Notes: generated from the letters alone by a model not told the origin. Positions 25,204-37,813 are shown, counted from the stretch's first letter. The stretch is 64,000 bases of DNA from Eulemur rufifrons (GCF_041146395.1 NC_090984.1:85819114-85883113); one strand, 5' to 3'. Numbers and translations are program-made.

Positions 25204-25374
25204 TCTTGGTAGATGAACCCCTTATTCATGCAACCTCTTATATTCCTTTGATGGATAATGCTGCCTCAAATCCTGTGGTGGATAAGAGAGAGGTTATTGA
25301 TTTGATTAAACCTGACCAAGTAGAAGGAATCCAGAAATCTGGGGCTAAAAAACTGAAGACTGAAACTGACAAAG
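25204..25374 (+). CDS. KTN1: KTN1 coding exon c3 (residues 221-277)
   Basis: The acceptor is TTGCAG|TC and the donor is AAAG|GTAATA. The exon is 171 nt, phase 1 to phase 1. It encodes VLVDEPLIHATSYIPLMDNA and then a KREVIDL segment ending TETDK. This is the least charged part of the linker and is strongly conserved with the human protein as I recall it. Confidence 0.95.
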
Positions 25375-25489
25375 GTAATATATAGAATGTTACAATGTGT
25401 TGTATTGTAAAAACCCGTTTTTGAGTTGTGATGGAGTCAAGTACATTTTCTCCTAGAAACAATGTATTGCAAAAGACTAATGGAAACGT

Positions 25490-25595
25490 TGTGGTAAAAG
25501 ACTTGTTGATAGTCTTCTAGTCCAACCTCAGTTTTGTAGATCTGGACACTCAAATTTGACTTGCTAAAGGTCTCACAGCAATATTGCTATCAGGT
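25490..25595 (-). mobile_element. MIR SINE fragment, reversed
   Basis: TCCAACCTCAGTTTTGTAGA and GACTTGCTAAAGGTCTCACA match a MIR core in reverse orientation. Confidence 0.5.
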
Positions 25596-25659
25596 GATCT
25601 TTTCCCAGCTACTGTTATCTTCTGCGAGATTTCTAGGCTAACTTATAACTGCCTTTTAA

Positions 25660-25765
25660 AAAAATAGACTATTATTTAGAGCAGTTTTAGGTTCATAGCA
25701 AAATTGAATGGAAAGTACATAGTTCCCATATGCCTCTTGCCCTCATGTATGCACACAAAGCTTAA
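25660..25765 (-). mobile_element. Old L1 3'UTR fragment, reversed
   Basis: TAGACTATTATTTAGAGCAG, TTTTAGGTTCATAGCAAAAT and CATAGTTCCCATATGCCTC are the same old L1 3' type seen at 57250. Confidence 0.75.
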
Positions 25766-25934
25766 AACATAAGCCTATTAAAACTTACAAGTTAGCTGAA
25801 GTATTAAAAGCTCTAGGCTCTTTTGGGTCTGATGGGTGGCAGTTCCTTTAAGAAGACAAAGTTGGTGCCTAATATGACAGCCCTGGGAAAATTGGGATGG
25901 GTGAATCAGGAGGTGCTTGATGCATGGATTTTAT

Positions 25935-26220
25935 TTATTAATTATTGAGATAGTCTTGCTCTGTCATCCAGGCTGGAGTGCAGTGGTGTCATCATAGCTC
26001 ACTGCAACTTCAAACTCCTGGACTCAAGCGATCCTCCTGCCTCAGTCTCCCGAGTAGCTAGGACTGCAGGTTCATGCCACCGTGCCTGGCTAATTTTTCT
26101 TTTTTGTAGAGATGGGGTCTTGCTATGTTGCTCAGGCTGGTCTCGAACTCCTGGCCTGAAGCGATCCTCCCACATTGGCCTCTTAAAGTGCTGGGATTAT
26201 AGGCCTGAGCCACTATACTT
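25935..26220 (-). mobile_element. Alu SINE, older AluJ-like
   Basis: A reversed Alu with TTGTAGAGATGGGGTCTTGC between monomers instead of the lemur-type block. It is diverged and ends TGAGCCACTATACTTAG. Confidence 0.9.
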
Positions 26221-26723
26221 AGTGGATTTTTTTAAATGTCGGGATTGCTTGTATTAATACATATTTGATCTTTGAAGAATCAGATTTCATTTTTATAACT
26301 TTTAGAGCTTATTTCCTCATCTGTGGCATTTGGCTTATATATCACTCAGGATTATTAAAGTTTTTTTTCCCTCCCATAGTTGGCTGTGATTGTGCAAGGA
26401 TTATTAAAGTTAAATGAGAATATTATGAACATATCTAGTACAGATGCTAGCATATACTGGGCACCTAAATATTTTTTTTTTAAATAGTGAGGGTATACTG
26501 GTATTTTAGTATTCTGCAGTTTAAGCAAAATTTTAGTTAATGTGATTATTGCACATTATAGATGGTAAACACTTTTTCCCCCTCTTAACTGGAGCATTTA
26601 TTGTTATTCAACCTGAAGTATAAATCTATTTTCTTTTGGTTATTGACTTTTTGGGCCAGGAATTCTTGTTGTTTACCTTCGCTTGTGTCTTTTAAATGCC
26701 ATCTCTCTTTTTTTTTAATTAAG

Positions 26724-26854
26724 AAAATGCTGAAGTGAAATTTAAAGATTTTCTTCTATCCTTGAAGACTATGATGTTTTCCGAAGATGAGGCTCTTTGT
26801 GTTGTAGACCTGCTAAAGGAGAAGTCTGGTGTGATACAAGATGCTTTAAAGAAG
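26724..26854 (+). CDS. KTN1: KTN1 coding exon c4 (residues 278-321)
   Basis: The acceptor TTTTTAATTAAG|AA has a good T tract and the donor is AAG|GTAAGC. The peptide contains KFKDFLLSLKTMMFSEDEAL and CVVDLLKEKSGVIQDALKK. This compact, conserved block marks the transition from the linker to the rod. The exon ends in phase 0. Confidence 0.95.
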
Positions 26855-27640
26855 GTAAGCACGTTTTTTGATTATGGGCATGTTTGTGAGCAGTCATTAG
26901 AAGTTCACCAAAGAAGACTTCAGCTAGAGCAATTAATTATTATCTACTCTTATCCTTAACACCACCAACCACATAGTCACATCTAGAAGTTCTGGAATGT
27001 ATTCAGAAATTATTTTATATCTTCATACTAATCAGTGCACTTATTTAGTTTAGTCAACCATCTGTTGTCATCGGATGCTTTGACAAAAGCCAATTGCTTA
27101 AAATAAGATGGTTTATATGACTTGAAAGTCATTTGGCACTTGACTAAGCTGCACCATGCTTTGCTCTCACTAGAAGCGTTGAAGCCAAGGTCAGATGATT
27201 TTTGTATAGCATATATGGATTGTTTTTATAACTGAAGATAGCACGAAAGAACCTAGGGACCATTGTTGTTGTTTAGTGTGTGTGTCTAATAGTACCCTTC
27301 TAAAATAAATGATTTGAATGGCATAATCACTGTTACGGCTGATAACCAATTTGTGAAATACCCCCCCTCCCGAAAAAAAATGATAAACACCCTATGGAGT
27401 TAATATCTATATTATTATGGGACATGCTCACTATAATATTATGTTTACTGTCATACTGGGAAAGATGACAAATTTTCAGGGGTTACTTACATAAGATAAG
27501 ATGACATGGTATCTGGTATTCAGTATTAGGTGGTTGACTTAAATGTCTGTATCCTAAAAGCATGGTACACACACACATGGGCACCTCTCCCCCATAACCA
27601 TTGAATCTGCTTTTAAACCTTGAGTGATTTAATTTTTTTC
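26855..27640 (+). other. KTN1: Start of intron c4, nothing recognised
   Basis: It contains a C7 run at 27362-27368 followed by A8. No exon or repeat family assigned. Confidence 0.5.
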
Positions 27641-27654
27641 TTAAAATAAAGATC

Positions 27655-28200
27655 ACTCCAGTCCAAGTCATTTCCTCTCACCTGATTACCTGCAGTAGTC
27701 TACAAATTGATGTTTCTGCTTTTCCTCTTAGCCCTCTAATCTCTTTTTTCCACATAACTAACTGCAAGGTGAACTTTAAGAGGCAAATCAGGTTATATTA
27801 CTGCTTTACGGCTCTTTGGTGCCTTTGTCTTTGCACTTAAAACATAATAAAACTTAAAACATAGGTTCAAATTCCTTAACAGGTCTATATCTGCCCCTCT
27901 CTAGAGCCTCGTCTAGTGATATTTTCCTTATTCTCTCACTACATTTCACCCATACTAGGTCTTTTCTCGTTCTTCCAGCAACCTTTTTTCTTCTGCCTGT
28001 CCTCTTTTGCCCTCCTAATGTCCTCCCCCAATTTCTTCTCATATGTAATTCCTCCTTCAAGTGTCCACTTAAATATCATTTTCTTTCATATAAAGCTAAC
28101 CTGATTCAGTCTCAAGTGTTCACTCCGCTATTCTCTAATAATTATCTGGACTTTTTTGTCATAGCATTTATCATAGCATTATGTGTGTCTATACTTCCAA
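27655..28200 (+). mobile_element. L2 LINE 3' part
   Basis: It has the L2 order of motifs: CTTTACGGCTCTTTGGTGCC, CCTTCAAGTGTCCACTTAAA, TATCATTTTCTTTCATATAA and CATAGCATTTATCATAGCAT. Diverged. Confidence 0.65.
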
Positions 28201-28249
28201 GTGTCTTTTGACAGTATGTTTTACAAATCTATGGCATTTTACAAGGTAG

Positions 28250-29400
28250 TGTGCTTGTTAGACAGTCCCCATGTTATGCCAACAATGGCCCAGGGTTAAC
28301 AAGGTGTTTGAGGGTAGTTGGAGTAAATGTGTAACTCCATGTGACTTTGAATGCAAAGTCTGGTATTCTGTTGCAACAACTATTTTTTCCCCTGTACCTT
28401 GAGGATGCTTTTTTTTTTAAGGGGACTTCCTTGATATTCTTGGTTGAAGAATTTGTTCTTTGGTTTACTTTATTGTAATTGGGTGAGGACATACCTGAAA
28501 AGAGTTCTTAGTTATTTGTGGGGATTGGGAAAAGCTCCTAGCAGGGAAAAGCTTCCAGTTGAAGTCACTATGTTACTACCTTGCTTTTTAAAATTATTGC
28601 TTTTTGAGATTAAAAGTAATTGCTTTAAGTGTCTCTTCTGACTAAGGATGTTACTGGTGGCTTATGGGGGCAAGAGTAATCATTTTATTGCCTAAGACAG
28701 CTTTGAACTCTAGAGACTGGGTGGTAAATCAGATTACCCTTGGTATTTATTTTAGGCAGGCCTAGGAAGAAGTTGGGGACTGTTAAAGATACCATTTGAA
28801 GTGGAGCAAGTGTTTTGAAACTGTTTGCATTTTTTTCCCTTTTCCTTGCAGCCGTTTAGCTTTGTATTAAAATCTTGTTCTTGGTTTCTCATGGGGTGGA
28901 TCTGTTTTCTACCGAAGGGCCTTTATAGATCTCTTGTCTGAGAAAGACTAGGCAAATTTAATTTCTCCCTTTTTCTGCCATGGAAACTCAGCCTTGGTCA
29001 GACCTTTTAATATTAATAGATTGCAAAGTCATAGATGTAAATGAATCCTTGTGCCTAATAAAGACCACTTCAGAGCAAGGGGGATGATTAATACAGGGGC
29101 ACTGGCGTAGGATAGAGGAGATAGGTGACTTGCTGATCAGTTAGATACAGTGGCTAAAGAAGAGCCTAGCATGACTGCTTGTTTTCTGTCTTATGTAACT
29201 GTATAGACTGTGGTGACAGCAGTATTTGTAAACACTTTGTAGAGGAGGGGAGAGTAGAGAATTAAGAAATCTTAGAAGGTTGTTTAAGGCATCCCTTTTG
29301 CCATTTAAGTGGATATAATCATTTTACAATTGAATATGTATTTCTCTGGGGTTGAAGAAAGGTTCCAATGGGAGTGATTTAGGAAAGTAATCCATTATCA
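28250..29400. other. Intronic stretch, nothing recognised
   Basis: No exon borders, RNA genes or assignable repeats. Confidence 0.45.
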
Positions 29401-29439
29401 CCAGTACATATGGTGGATGTATATTAGACCAAGAAGGAT

Positions 29440-29720
29440 GTGTGGAAGTGATAAGAAGCTCAAGAATGAACCCTGAGAAACACCAACATTTAAAAGGCAA
29501 AGAACATCACCACAAAGGATACTGAAGAGAGGCGCAGAAGGGGGAGGAACACTAGGAGATAGTGGAATCACAGACGCTTAGGGAGGATAGAGAATTTGAG
29601 GGGGATAGAGGGGAAAGTCAACAGTGACATGCTTTAGAGAGTTCAAGAAAGATAAGGATTAAAAAACTGAGTTTGATGCCCTTAGTGAAAGCAGTTTCAT
29701 TGCAGTATTAGACTCAGCAA
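29440..29720 (-). mobile_element. Old purine-rich repeat, same body type as 21.1-23.5 kb
   Basis: AACCCTGAGAAACACCAACA, then GAGAGGCGCAGAAGGGGGAG and GTCAACAGTGACATGC follow the order of a common ancient mammalian repeat. Family name uncertain. Confidence 0.4.
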
Positions 29721-29885
29721 GTGACAAATGAATGGGAAAGTGACAGTGTCCACTGTGAATAAGCTTAGGTGGGAAGGGGAAGATAGAATAAAAGCTAGAG
29801 GAGTCAGAGAGGAGATGTTATATTGTGTGTATGCACATACCCTTGTATTTAAGTTATATGACACTTCTAGGGTGTGTATTAAAAT

Positions 29886-30090
29886 CCTGAGCTCTAGAGT
29901 CAGATTTCGTGGATTTAGATTTGGGCTTTGACACTTTGAGCTTTGTGACATTAGATAAATTACTTAAGTAACCTTAATGCCTCAATTTCCCTGCTCTAAT
30001 ATGTGAATGATGTTCAAGTTTTGAGAAGTAAATGAGATAATATATGTTAGGCGCTTAAAGTTCCTAACATAGTAACTGCTCAAAATGTTT
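29886..30090 (+). mobile_element. MIR SINE
   Basis: It has the MIR layout: CTCTAGAGTCAGATTTCGTG, TAAATTACTTAAGTAACCTT, AATGCCTCAATTTCCCTGCT, TAAATGAGATAATATATGTT and AACATAGTAACTGCTCAAAA. Confidence 0.8.
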
Positions 30091-30364
30091 ACTGTAATGT
30101 GATTACTAGTAATAAAACGTTTTATTTGACCTTTAAATATTGCCTCAATTATGATTTTTTAAACTTTACATTATTAACCAGTTTGGCCTCACGCTATATA
30201 ACAGGAGGAACTACTGTTATACCATTTAAATTTTTTTCCTACCTTCACTTCTGTGACTCTCAACTTTTGTTAATTATAGCATTTGTGTTTGTCAGATACT
30301 TGTAATATTTAACATCTGTTCTGTGACTATAATTTTTATGTTTTAATCTTAATTTTACAGTTTG

Positions 30365-31660
30365 ATGGTGGGTTCAGAGTCGATACCAGTTGTTTTGCCA
30401 TAGCTTCTTTGTTAATCTCTTGGTTGGCCGAAGTTGTTTTTCCTGGAATTTCTTCAAGAAGGGCTCACAGAAACGATATTTCCCAAATTTTGACAACTTA
30501 AGATGATACTTTCTCATCTTTACACTTGAATGATAGTTTGATGAGGTGGAACATTCCTGGGTTTCACTTTCTGTCTTTGAAGAATTTTTATGCATTTTTG
30601 TTTTATTGTTCTGTATTCTTATTGTTATGTAGAACTCTGAGGCCAGCTTGAATTTTGCACTCTTTTCATATGTTTTTATGAAACTACACTCTCACAATTA
30701 ATATGTTCTTTGGGTAATCAAACAGATGTTGTTTATTTATTGAGTTTTTTCAGTGTCTGCCTTACTGTACACACATTAAGCGATTCAGTTTCTTTGAAGT
30801 TCAGTAATTTTATTATAATATGGCTTGACATTTGACTTGTTTTTTTAAATTTCCTTTGAATACAGCATGGCTTCTCAATCATTAGATTTAAGTCAACTTT
30901 TATTACTGGGAAGTTTTATATAATGTCCTTGAAATAACTGAAATAATAGATAGCAGTTAAGCACGTGTTGGCTCTCCACTGCTTGTCTCTTACCTTTCAT
31001 ATCTTCGTCCTTTTCTTTAGACAAAATTAAGCAACACATAACCAAAGAAAACTTTTTTTCTACTTTTTATTTACTTCTGTTCACCCTGGATTCTATGGCC
31101 CTTACTGTGTTTGCAGCAACACGTCCTTTCCTGTTTACTGCTGCTTATTAGATTATATTTCTGGAATGGTGTTATTTTTATTAATACTTACACTTTGAGT
31201 TTTGCCAGCTTATGTTTTATCTCATTTTGTGATCTTTTTTCTCTGACCTCTTGTGAGCTTTACCCTTTGCTCTTGTTTTCCAGAGATTATTCCTGTATTA
31301 GATTTTTAAAAATTGTGATATTTTTATTACAATTTTTGTCTGCTCTTTGATAGCCTTTTTCTGGTAGCTATTTTTACTCGTCATTTGTGTTTTTCTTGCT
31401 TTCTTTTTTTTTTGTATCTTGTGTAGTCCCGGTTTTGTTTCTCTTTGGCTGGTACTCCTTTTCCAATGAGGAGGGTTTCCTTTTGGATCATCTCTGTGAT
31501 GGAGGTTGCTAACGGTGAAGGTCAAAGCTGGCTGGTATTCTCCTTGGGGCTGTGTGTGCAAATGAACTTTTTTAGCTTTTGCTTCTTTTCAGGTAACAGA
31601 TTTGGGGCCCCGCTACAGAGAGTATCTTTTGACTCTGCCTCATTGGCTAGCTATTCTCTT
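30365..31660 (-). mobile_element. Possible long ancient LINE/ERV-like fragment, reversed
   Basis: The pyrimidine-rich strand has CATCTTTACACTTGAATGAT and TTGATGAGGTGGAACATTCC, which recall reversed old repeat sequence. There is no coding potential. The assignment is weak, so treat it as an unclassified stretch of intron c4. Confidence 0.3.
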
Positions 31661-32261
31661 TGAGTAAAGTTTGTCTCCAATTTCTTCTTTCTTCCTTTGA
31701 GACTTTCTTCCACGAAAGTTTCTGCCTTTCACCTTTGTACTTGTTCCTTGTGTCAAATGGAAGATTGTTGGTTTTACCTGTCAAGATGTGCCTGATAATT
31801 TCAGAGAACTCTATTGTCATGTGTATATTCTGATAGGGTCGTGGAACATCTGTGTTTCATCTTCACTGCTTTTGGCAATCTTTCCTAATATTATGCTTTG
31901 AGATTACAGGTGACTGGTTCATTGATGATAGTTTGCATTTTGGTTTTATATTCTCTTTTGAGCTTCTAGGAGGAAAAGGGAGAAATTGCTATCTTGACTC
32001 TCGGTTTAAAACCGGAAGTCCTATATTTTTTGTAAAATCTGTTTCTTGATATGTATCCTATTGGTGATTTCAGGACATAACAGCGTTACAGGGACTTTTC
32101 TGAATATTTCACTGACCTGTATTTGGCAGTCATTTTACTTTATATGTAATATAGAACTCTGTGTTGGCCCAAGAACACTTAATATTAGATACTTCATTTT
32201 TATAATTTTCATTAGCCCATGTGAAACTGTTACTAATTCTGTATTGATTTCTCAATTGTAG

Positions 32262-32378
32262 TCAAGTAAAGGAGAATTGACTGCACTTGTACATCAGCTT
32301 CAAGAAAAGGAAAAGTTACTTGCTGCTGTGAAGGAGGATGCTGCTGCTACAAAGGATCGGTGTAAGCAGTTAACCCAG
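32262..32378 (+). CDS. KTN1: KTN1 coding exon c5: start of coiled-coil rod (residues 322-360)
   Basis: The acceptor is TCAATTGTAG|TC and the donor is CAG|GTGAGG. The 117-nt phase-0 exon encodes 39 residues beginning SSKGELTALVHQLQEKEKLL and ending CKQLTQ. Leucines spaced in heptads mark the start of the long coiled coil. It follows a 5.4-kb intron. Confidence 0.95.
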
Positions 32379-33983
32379 GTGAGGACGTTCTCATGTTCAA
32401 GAGTCAGAAGCAATGGAAGATTTCAGGAATTATCCATAATTCTTGACTTAATTATTTGTGTAATAAATTTATACCCAACAAAAGTAATTTTCTTTTAGAG
32501 TTTTGGGAGGGGGACCACCTCATGCTTTCATGATATTATAGCTTATACTTGAATTATGAATTTAAAATAATAGTACTTACCTAATTTCAGAATAGCAGAA
32601 GGATTCTGTTCAGAAGTATGGGAATTTGTTTTAATTGGATCTGACCTTGTTCTATTCTCTATAGAAGCACAAAATTTGATGTGATCTTACTAAAATTCAA
32701 TTTATAGAGTTAATGTGAAGCATTTACATTGGTAACTTATTTATGGAGGTTCTTGTGATAAATATTTATAATTTTTAATCAAAGTTTTCAAACCCTAGAA
32801 ATTTTAGTTTGAGAGAATAATAAAAAACCAAGAAACCAACCTTTAGAACATCATGCAGACTGAGAGAACAGAATTAAAGCACTGTAGAATGTGTGCCTTT
32901 ATTCCTCCTGAAGTGCTTGTTTCTCCTTTTAGGGATTAATTACAGTATAGTAAATGAAGTTTATGAGTCATTCACTTAGCTACTTGATGAGAAGGAATGA
33001 CTTTGTTTAAATATAAATCCTTGATATGAATTTGAAGTAAATAAAGTCAATGGAAAGAGTTGGTTAGATTAAGGTCAATTAAATTGTTAATAAGTATGCT
33101 TCCTTACAATCAGAAAGTTGAGTATAGTTCTGACTGTCTTTGACTATATTTAAAAAATTAAAAATAGATTATTTATTACTTTGTGATAATTCATTATATA
33201 CTTAGATGATATGTATACTTTTTTCTAAATATATTAATATCAATATAAAATGTGTAAATGTGAATGAACCAATTCTTACAGGCAACTATAAGTTATGTAA
33301 AAATGTTAAATTTTGTGAGTTTCTTAGAGCAGGGACATGAACTAATCATACCTGCAGATAACTTTGAAATTGCTTGGCTTTCATATATTTTGATAATTAA
33401 TATTTGTTCTAGGAGTTCATAGTACTTGCAAAGCAAAATGAAACCACCCTTTTAAGGTTCGACTTGGGAAGGTGATACAATTTTGAATTTTGATTTTTAC
33501 TTTCCCTTGTTCCAAATTTCCTCTCTACGATAGAAATATCTTATCCTGCCTCCTCCCTAGAAGAGAGGCTCTTTTCTTTTCCTTCTAGGTTTTTTTCTGT
33601 TCCCTGAAAGAGAACTGAAACACTGGAATAAGAGAGAATTGTTTTGTTTTAAAATATTCTTTCTTATAATTGAGTTAAAATGTAGGATATATTCTGGGCT
33701 TATGAACTATGTATGGTTTTTAACTCTCAAACCAGAAAGTGCATTTGAAATAAGAGTAAACATAATGGCGAAGTGTTTATGAAGGGAATTTTTGTGAAGA
33801 GCAGGTGAGACATAGAAGACTATGATTTTTCTTTTTTAACCTTTTGACCTTTTAAAGCAAGTACTTGTTTCAGCATTCACAATTATTTTACTGCTATTAA
33901 AAATGTTTTCTTATTGTTATAGGCTTATAATACCTTTTTAATGCCAAGTTTTTCAGAATTTCTTTTCTGGTTTACTCTTCTAG
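32379..33983 (+). other. KTN1: Intron c5, nothing recognised
   Basis: AT-rich, without recognised repeats or RNA genes. Confidence 0.5.
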
Positions 33984-34124
33984 GAAATGATGACAGAGAA
34001 AGAAAGAAGCAACGTGGTTATAGCAAGGATGAAAGATCGGATTGGAACATTAGAAAAGGAACATAATGTATTTCAAAACAAAATGCATGTCAGTTATCAA
34101 GAGACTCAACAGATGCAGATGAAG
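33984..34124 (+). CDS. KTN1: KTN1 coding exon c6 (residues 361-407)
   Basis: The acceptor TACTCTTCTAG|GA is strong and the donor is AAG|GTAAAT. The 141-nt phase-0 exon encodes 47 residues, including EMMTEKERSNVVIARMKDR and VSYQETQQMQMK. It is coiled-coil sequence and can be skipped in frame. Confidence 0.95.
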
Positions 34125-34159
34125 GTAAATTTTCATTCTTTGAAAACAAAGTGAAATGT

Positions 34160-34960
34160 ATGCATTCATCTGATTAGCACACTGTTAAATGCCTAGTATG
34201 TGCAAGACCCTGTGCTGGGCCTTCGACATACAGTGGCTAGTGAAACTCACACCCTGTCCTTAAGTAAATAACTTTCTTAGGTGGGGATGAGATAGGAGAC
34301 TGGATGCAGACAAGTAAATACAGCATGACAGTAGAGGTACCCATTGGGTACTTTGGAGCAGTAGAGATGAGAGATGGGGAAGGAAGGAGAGGGATTGATA
34401 AGAAGACCTGTTAGAAGTAATATGCAGACTGTGTTGAATCTTTTGAAACAATTAGGCATTATCAAGTAAGAGAGTGAAGAAATGGGTGCTGAGTGTAAGA
34501 GTTACTTGGTGTCATTCCTTAGTCCCATCTCTAGAGATGATGGCTCAGTGGGTTGCCTAGTGTTAACACTCTGTGAGAAATATAGTAAAATGTTGATACC
34601 TGGCAATCAGGACTGGAATGAAGAAGAGAAGATCTGGAGAAGTAGATAAGGACCTGTCTTCATGGGCCTTGTATACCTGAAGATTGGGGAGCCAGTGAAG
34701 GAGTTTAAGCAATCCAGCAATTGCTGGTGTTATATTAGTATTTTTAATCGTTACCCTGGCAGTGTTGAGAGTGAAGCAAGGGATAGTTGGAAGGCTTCTG
34801 TAGGACTTTGAGTCAGAATAAGGGCTTGAAATCAGATATTGATAATGAGGGAATGAGTTTGAGTGATACAGAGGAGTTAATTAGCTAGGGCTTAGTGTTA
34901 GTGTGGAGAAGAGAGGTGATAGTTAAGGATGACTCCCAGGGTTTTGGCTTAAGTGACCCT
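34160..34960 (-). mobile_element. Old L2-type repeat, reversed
   Basis: It begins with the reversed L2 3' end (AAATGCCTAGTATGTGCAAG, ACCCTGTGCTGGGCCTTCGA). Further in are GGGGAGCCAGTGAAGGAGTT and AAGGATGACTCCCAGGGTTT, as in the 21-kb copy. Confidence 0.55.
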
Positions 34961-35379
34961 CTGTCTCTTTTGTTGGTTTACACTTTTTCACCTGTCTGCC
35001 GTCAACATTTCAGAAGGTTCATTTCTTACTGTCCGTCTTTTGTATGTATCTTCCATTTTCATGATTCTAGTTAGGTCTGAACCAATGAATTTTTTTCTTT
35101 ATTTTTAAAAAGAGATTGAAATATCTTTATTGCTGCTAAAGAGGCTATTAAAGAACATGGCTTGGGTCTGCTTGCCAAGTGGGCATATAATACTCCCTTT
35201 AAGTGAACTTTCTGCACCTGTGACTTTTTAAAATTGTTATTTCCACCTGCTGGCTGATGTTTCTGCTGATGATGGAAGGTCTGTCATTACCTCAGATTTA
35301 ACATATGTCTAAAATCAAACTCGACTGTTGATCAGGTTGTTTTTATTTTCAATATTTTGAGGCATTAATATCCTTATAC

Positions 35380-35690
35380 TTGCATCCTTTGACTTCTCTC
35401 TCCCTTGTCCAGTCTACAATTTGGTCTGAAATCTTTAAAAGATATTTTATTTCTAGCTACTCTTGCATTCAATTCTTAGACATGTCCTTAGTTTATTTTT
35501 ACATACCAGGATAATTATAGCCCCCATATTAATAGGTTTCTCATTTCCATTCTAACCTATACTTAGTACCAGGCTATTTTTTGTAAAATACTCCTTTGAT
35601 CATACCGCTAGTCTGCTAAAACTTTTTAAATTATTCTTCAGTGCTATCAAAGTCCCACTGTTTTCAACTAAAATGCCACTAATGGAAAAA
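35380..35690 (+). mobile_element. Possible L2 fragment
   Basis: TTGTCCAGTCTACAATTTGG and GCTAGTCTGCTAAAACTTTT followed by TATTCTTCAGTGCTATCAAA resemble the central 3' part of L2. Diverged. Confidence 0.4.
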
Positions 35691-36013
35691 AAGAAATAAG
35701 TGATGTTGTTTTCATGTTCTTACTCTATCCACTGCTTGTAGTTTTAATTTGATCCACTCCTTTTCTCTTCCCATTCCCCTAGCCGTTTTAAATATTCTCT
35801 TCCCATCTACCAGCTTACTGAAAAACTGATTTTCCTAGTCTCAAATGATCTTTTCTTCTTAATTCCTACTATTGTTCATTTGAAAATTAGTCAGATACTT
35901 GTAGCAACATCTTTTATTGAAAGGTATTTAAGTGATTTATCTTTTTTTTTTTTTTTCCCCACTTGATTGCTTATAGAGGCCAGGATATAGATTCCATAGG
36001 ATAAGTTCTGTGA

Positions 36014-36173
36014 GGCTGGGTGTAGTGGCTCATGCCTGTAATTCTAGCATTTGGGAGGCTGAGAGTCTCTTGAGGCCAGGAGTTTGAAACCAGCCTGAGC
36101 AAGAACGAGACCTGTCTTTACAAAAAATAGAAAAATTAGCCAGGTGTGTTGGTGCATGCCTGTAGTCCCAGCT
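36014..36173 (+). mobile_element. Truncated Alu (left monomer and start of right)
   Basis: It runs from GGCTGGGTGTAGTGGCTCAT to GTAGTCCCAGCTA and then stops abruptly, lacking the right-monomer 3' half and A-tail. Confidence 0.88.
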
Positions 36174-36179
36174 AAAGTA

Positions 36180-36390
36180 AGAATGGTGGTTGCTAGGGGC
36201 TTGGGAGAAAGGGGAATGGCAAGTTATTGGTTAATGGGTATAGAGTTTTGTTTTACAAGATGAAAAGAGTTGGAGATGAATGGTGGTCATGGTGGTACAA
36301 CATTATATATTTAATACCACTGAACTGTATACTTGAGAATGGTACATTTTATGTTAATGTGTATTTTACCACCATTTAAAAAATTAGATC
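36180..36390 (+). mobile_element. L1 3'UTR end, sense orientation
   Basis: AGAATGGTGGTTGCTAGGGG, TTATTGGTTAATGGGTATAG, ACCACTGAACTGTATACTTG and TGTTAATGTGTATTTTACCA match the 3' end of L1MA/MB-type elements in the + direction. It abuts the truncated Alu. Confidence 0.8.
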
Positions 36391-36789
36391 AGAATATTTA
36401 GCAAGTAAAATTGCCATCTATTTAATAATGGCTCGATTTGTAACTTAATATAAAGTGTATCAAAAATATTTTCAGTTTTTAAACTTGGATTATTAAAAGA
36501 CTTTCATTTTAAAATATTGCTAACAGAAAATTTATATATTCTAGTATCAGGACAGGCTTAATTCTATGAGTCTGTTGGGTAGAAAAGAAGTCCTAAATTA
36601 TCTTTTAGTTCTGAAGCATCATCTCTAAGCATGCTTGTCTTATATGGAAGCTAGCACCTACTTGTATTCTTGAATGTGGTGATAACTTATGTTTACTTTG
36701 CATTTATCACTAACAAAATATAATTTTTCATTTAAATTTGTTTATATTTATTTGAGAAGAATGATTCAAATTTTTATTCTGTTGATGCT

Positions 36790-36839
36790 TTACGCATTCT
36801 CATCTTAATATGTTTTATGCATTCTCATCTTAATATGTT
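36790..36839 (+). repeat. 25-bp tandem duplication
   Basis: Two adjacent copies of TTAyGCATTCTCATCTTAAT plus ATGTT, differing at one base (CG in the first, TG in the second). Confidence 0.9.
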
Positions 36840-36904
36840 TCTTTTTTTAAAAGAAACTTTGGCAACCTGTGTTTTCTAAATCTTACATGTGTAAATAACT
36901 TCAG

Positions 36905-37011
36905 TTTCAGCAAGTTCGTGAGCAGATGGAGGCAGAGATAGCTCACTTGAAGCAGGAAAATGGTATACTGAGAGATGCTGTCAGCAACACTACAAACCAA
37001 CTGGAAAGCAA
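36905..37011 (+). CDS. KTN1: KTN1 coding exon c7 (residues 408-443)
   Basis: The acceptor is AACTTCAG|TTTCAG; a second AG six bases in would remove two codons. The donor is CAA|GTATGT. The 107-nt exon encodes FQQVREQMEAEIAHLKQE, NGILRDAVSNTTNQLES and a split Lys codon, and ends in phase 2. Confidence 0.94.
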
Positions 37012-37333
37012 GTATGTTTCCAAATGCTTTATTTTTAATTGAATGGCAGAATATTTTCTTGATTCATCAAAATGGTGTTTGATAGTAATTTGTTTCTAAA
37101 GTGAGTTACTTTTAGAAAATTTTCTTTTGTTGTGTGAAGAACTTCTTCAGTTATATATAAACTTTATATATTATACCAAATTATATGTTTATATAAATAT
37201 ATTGATGTATATTATGTATTATATATATAAACATTTATATAAACTATGTAATAAATACCAGTGCCACCACTGGGATAGTCTACAAATTTATGAGACTGAA
37301 TTTAATAAGATTTAAACCATCTGTTGCCTTCCA

Positions 37334-37521
37334 CAGTAGTTCCCAAACTTCATAATTCTAAAGAGCACCTAACATGCTGCTTAAAAAGCATATTATTGAG
37401 TCCTACTCCTAAAAGATGATGATTTAGTGACTCTGAGGTGGAACCTAGGAATCAGCATATTAAGACACATTCCTTGCGATAGCGATGTAGTTGGCTCTGG
37501 AGCAATACTTTGAGAAACAGT
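37334..37521. mobile_element. MER5A-type hAT element
   Basis: CAGTAGTTCCCAAACTTCAT, then CTCTGAGGTGGAACCTAGGA, ATCAGCATATTAAGACACAT and ACTTTGAGAAACAGTA are the order expected for a MER5A-like non-autonomous hAT element. Confidence 0.7.
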
Positions 37522-37813
37522 ACCACAGAAAGACTAATAGTATGATTATACAGTGTAAGCACCCCGACTCGTTAATTTTAATAGGTTGTCAGAAGACCAC
37601 TTTGAGGGTGTCAGTGTTTATGCTCATGAGTTTATGGTCATCCATTTTTCTTGATATTTTATAGTGATTTTAGATTTTGTGTAACTGCTGTTAGAATTAT
37701 GTAGTGAATTACACTTAGGCAAACTTCAGTGTTAGTAGTCACTTGTATTCCTTTTCAGTTGGCTACAAATGGAATTACTAGCTCAGCAAAACTAATATAT
37801 GTTTTATTTATCT

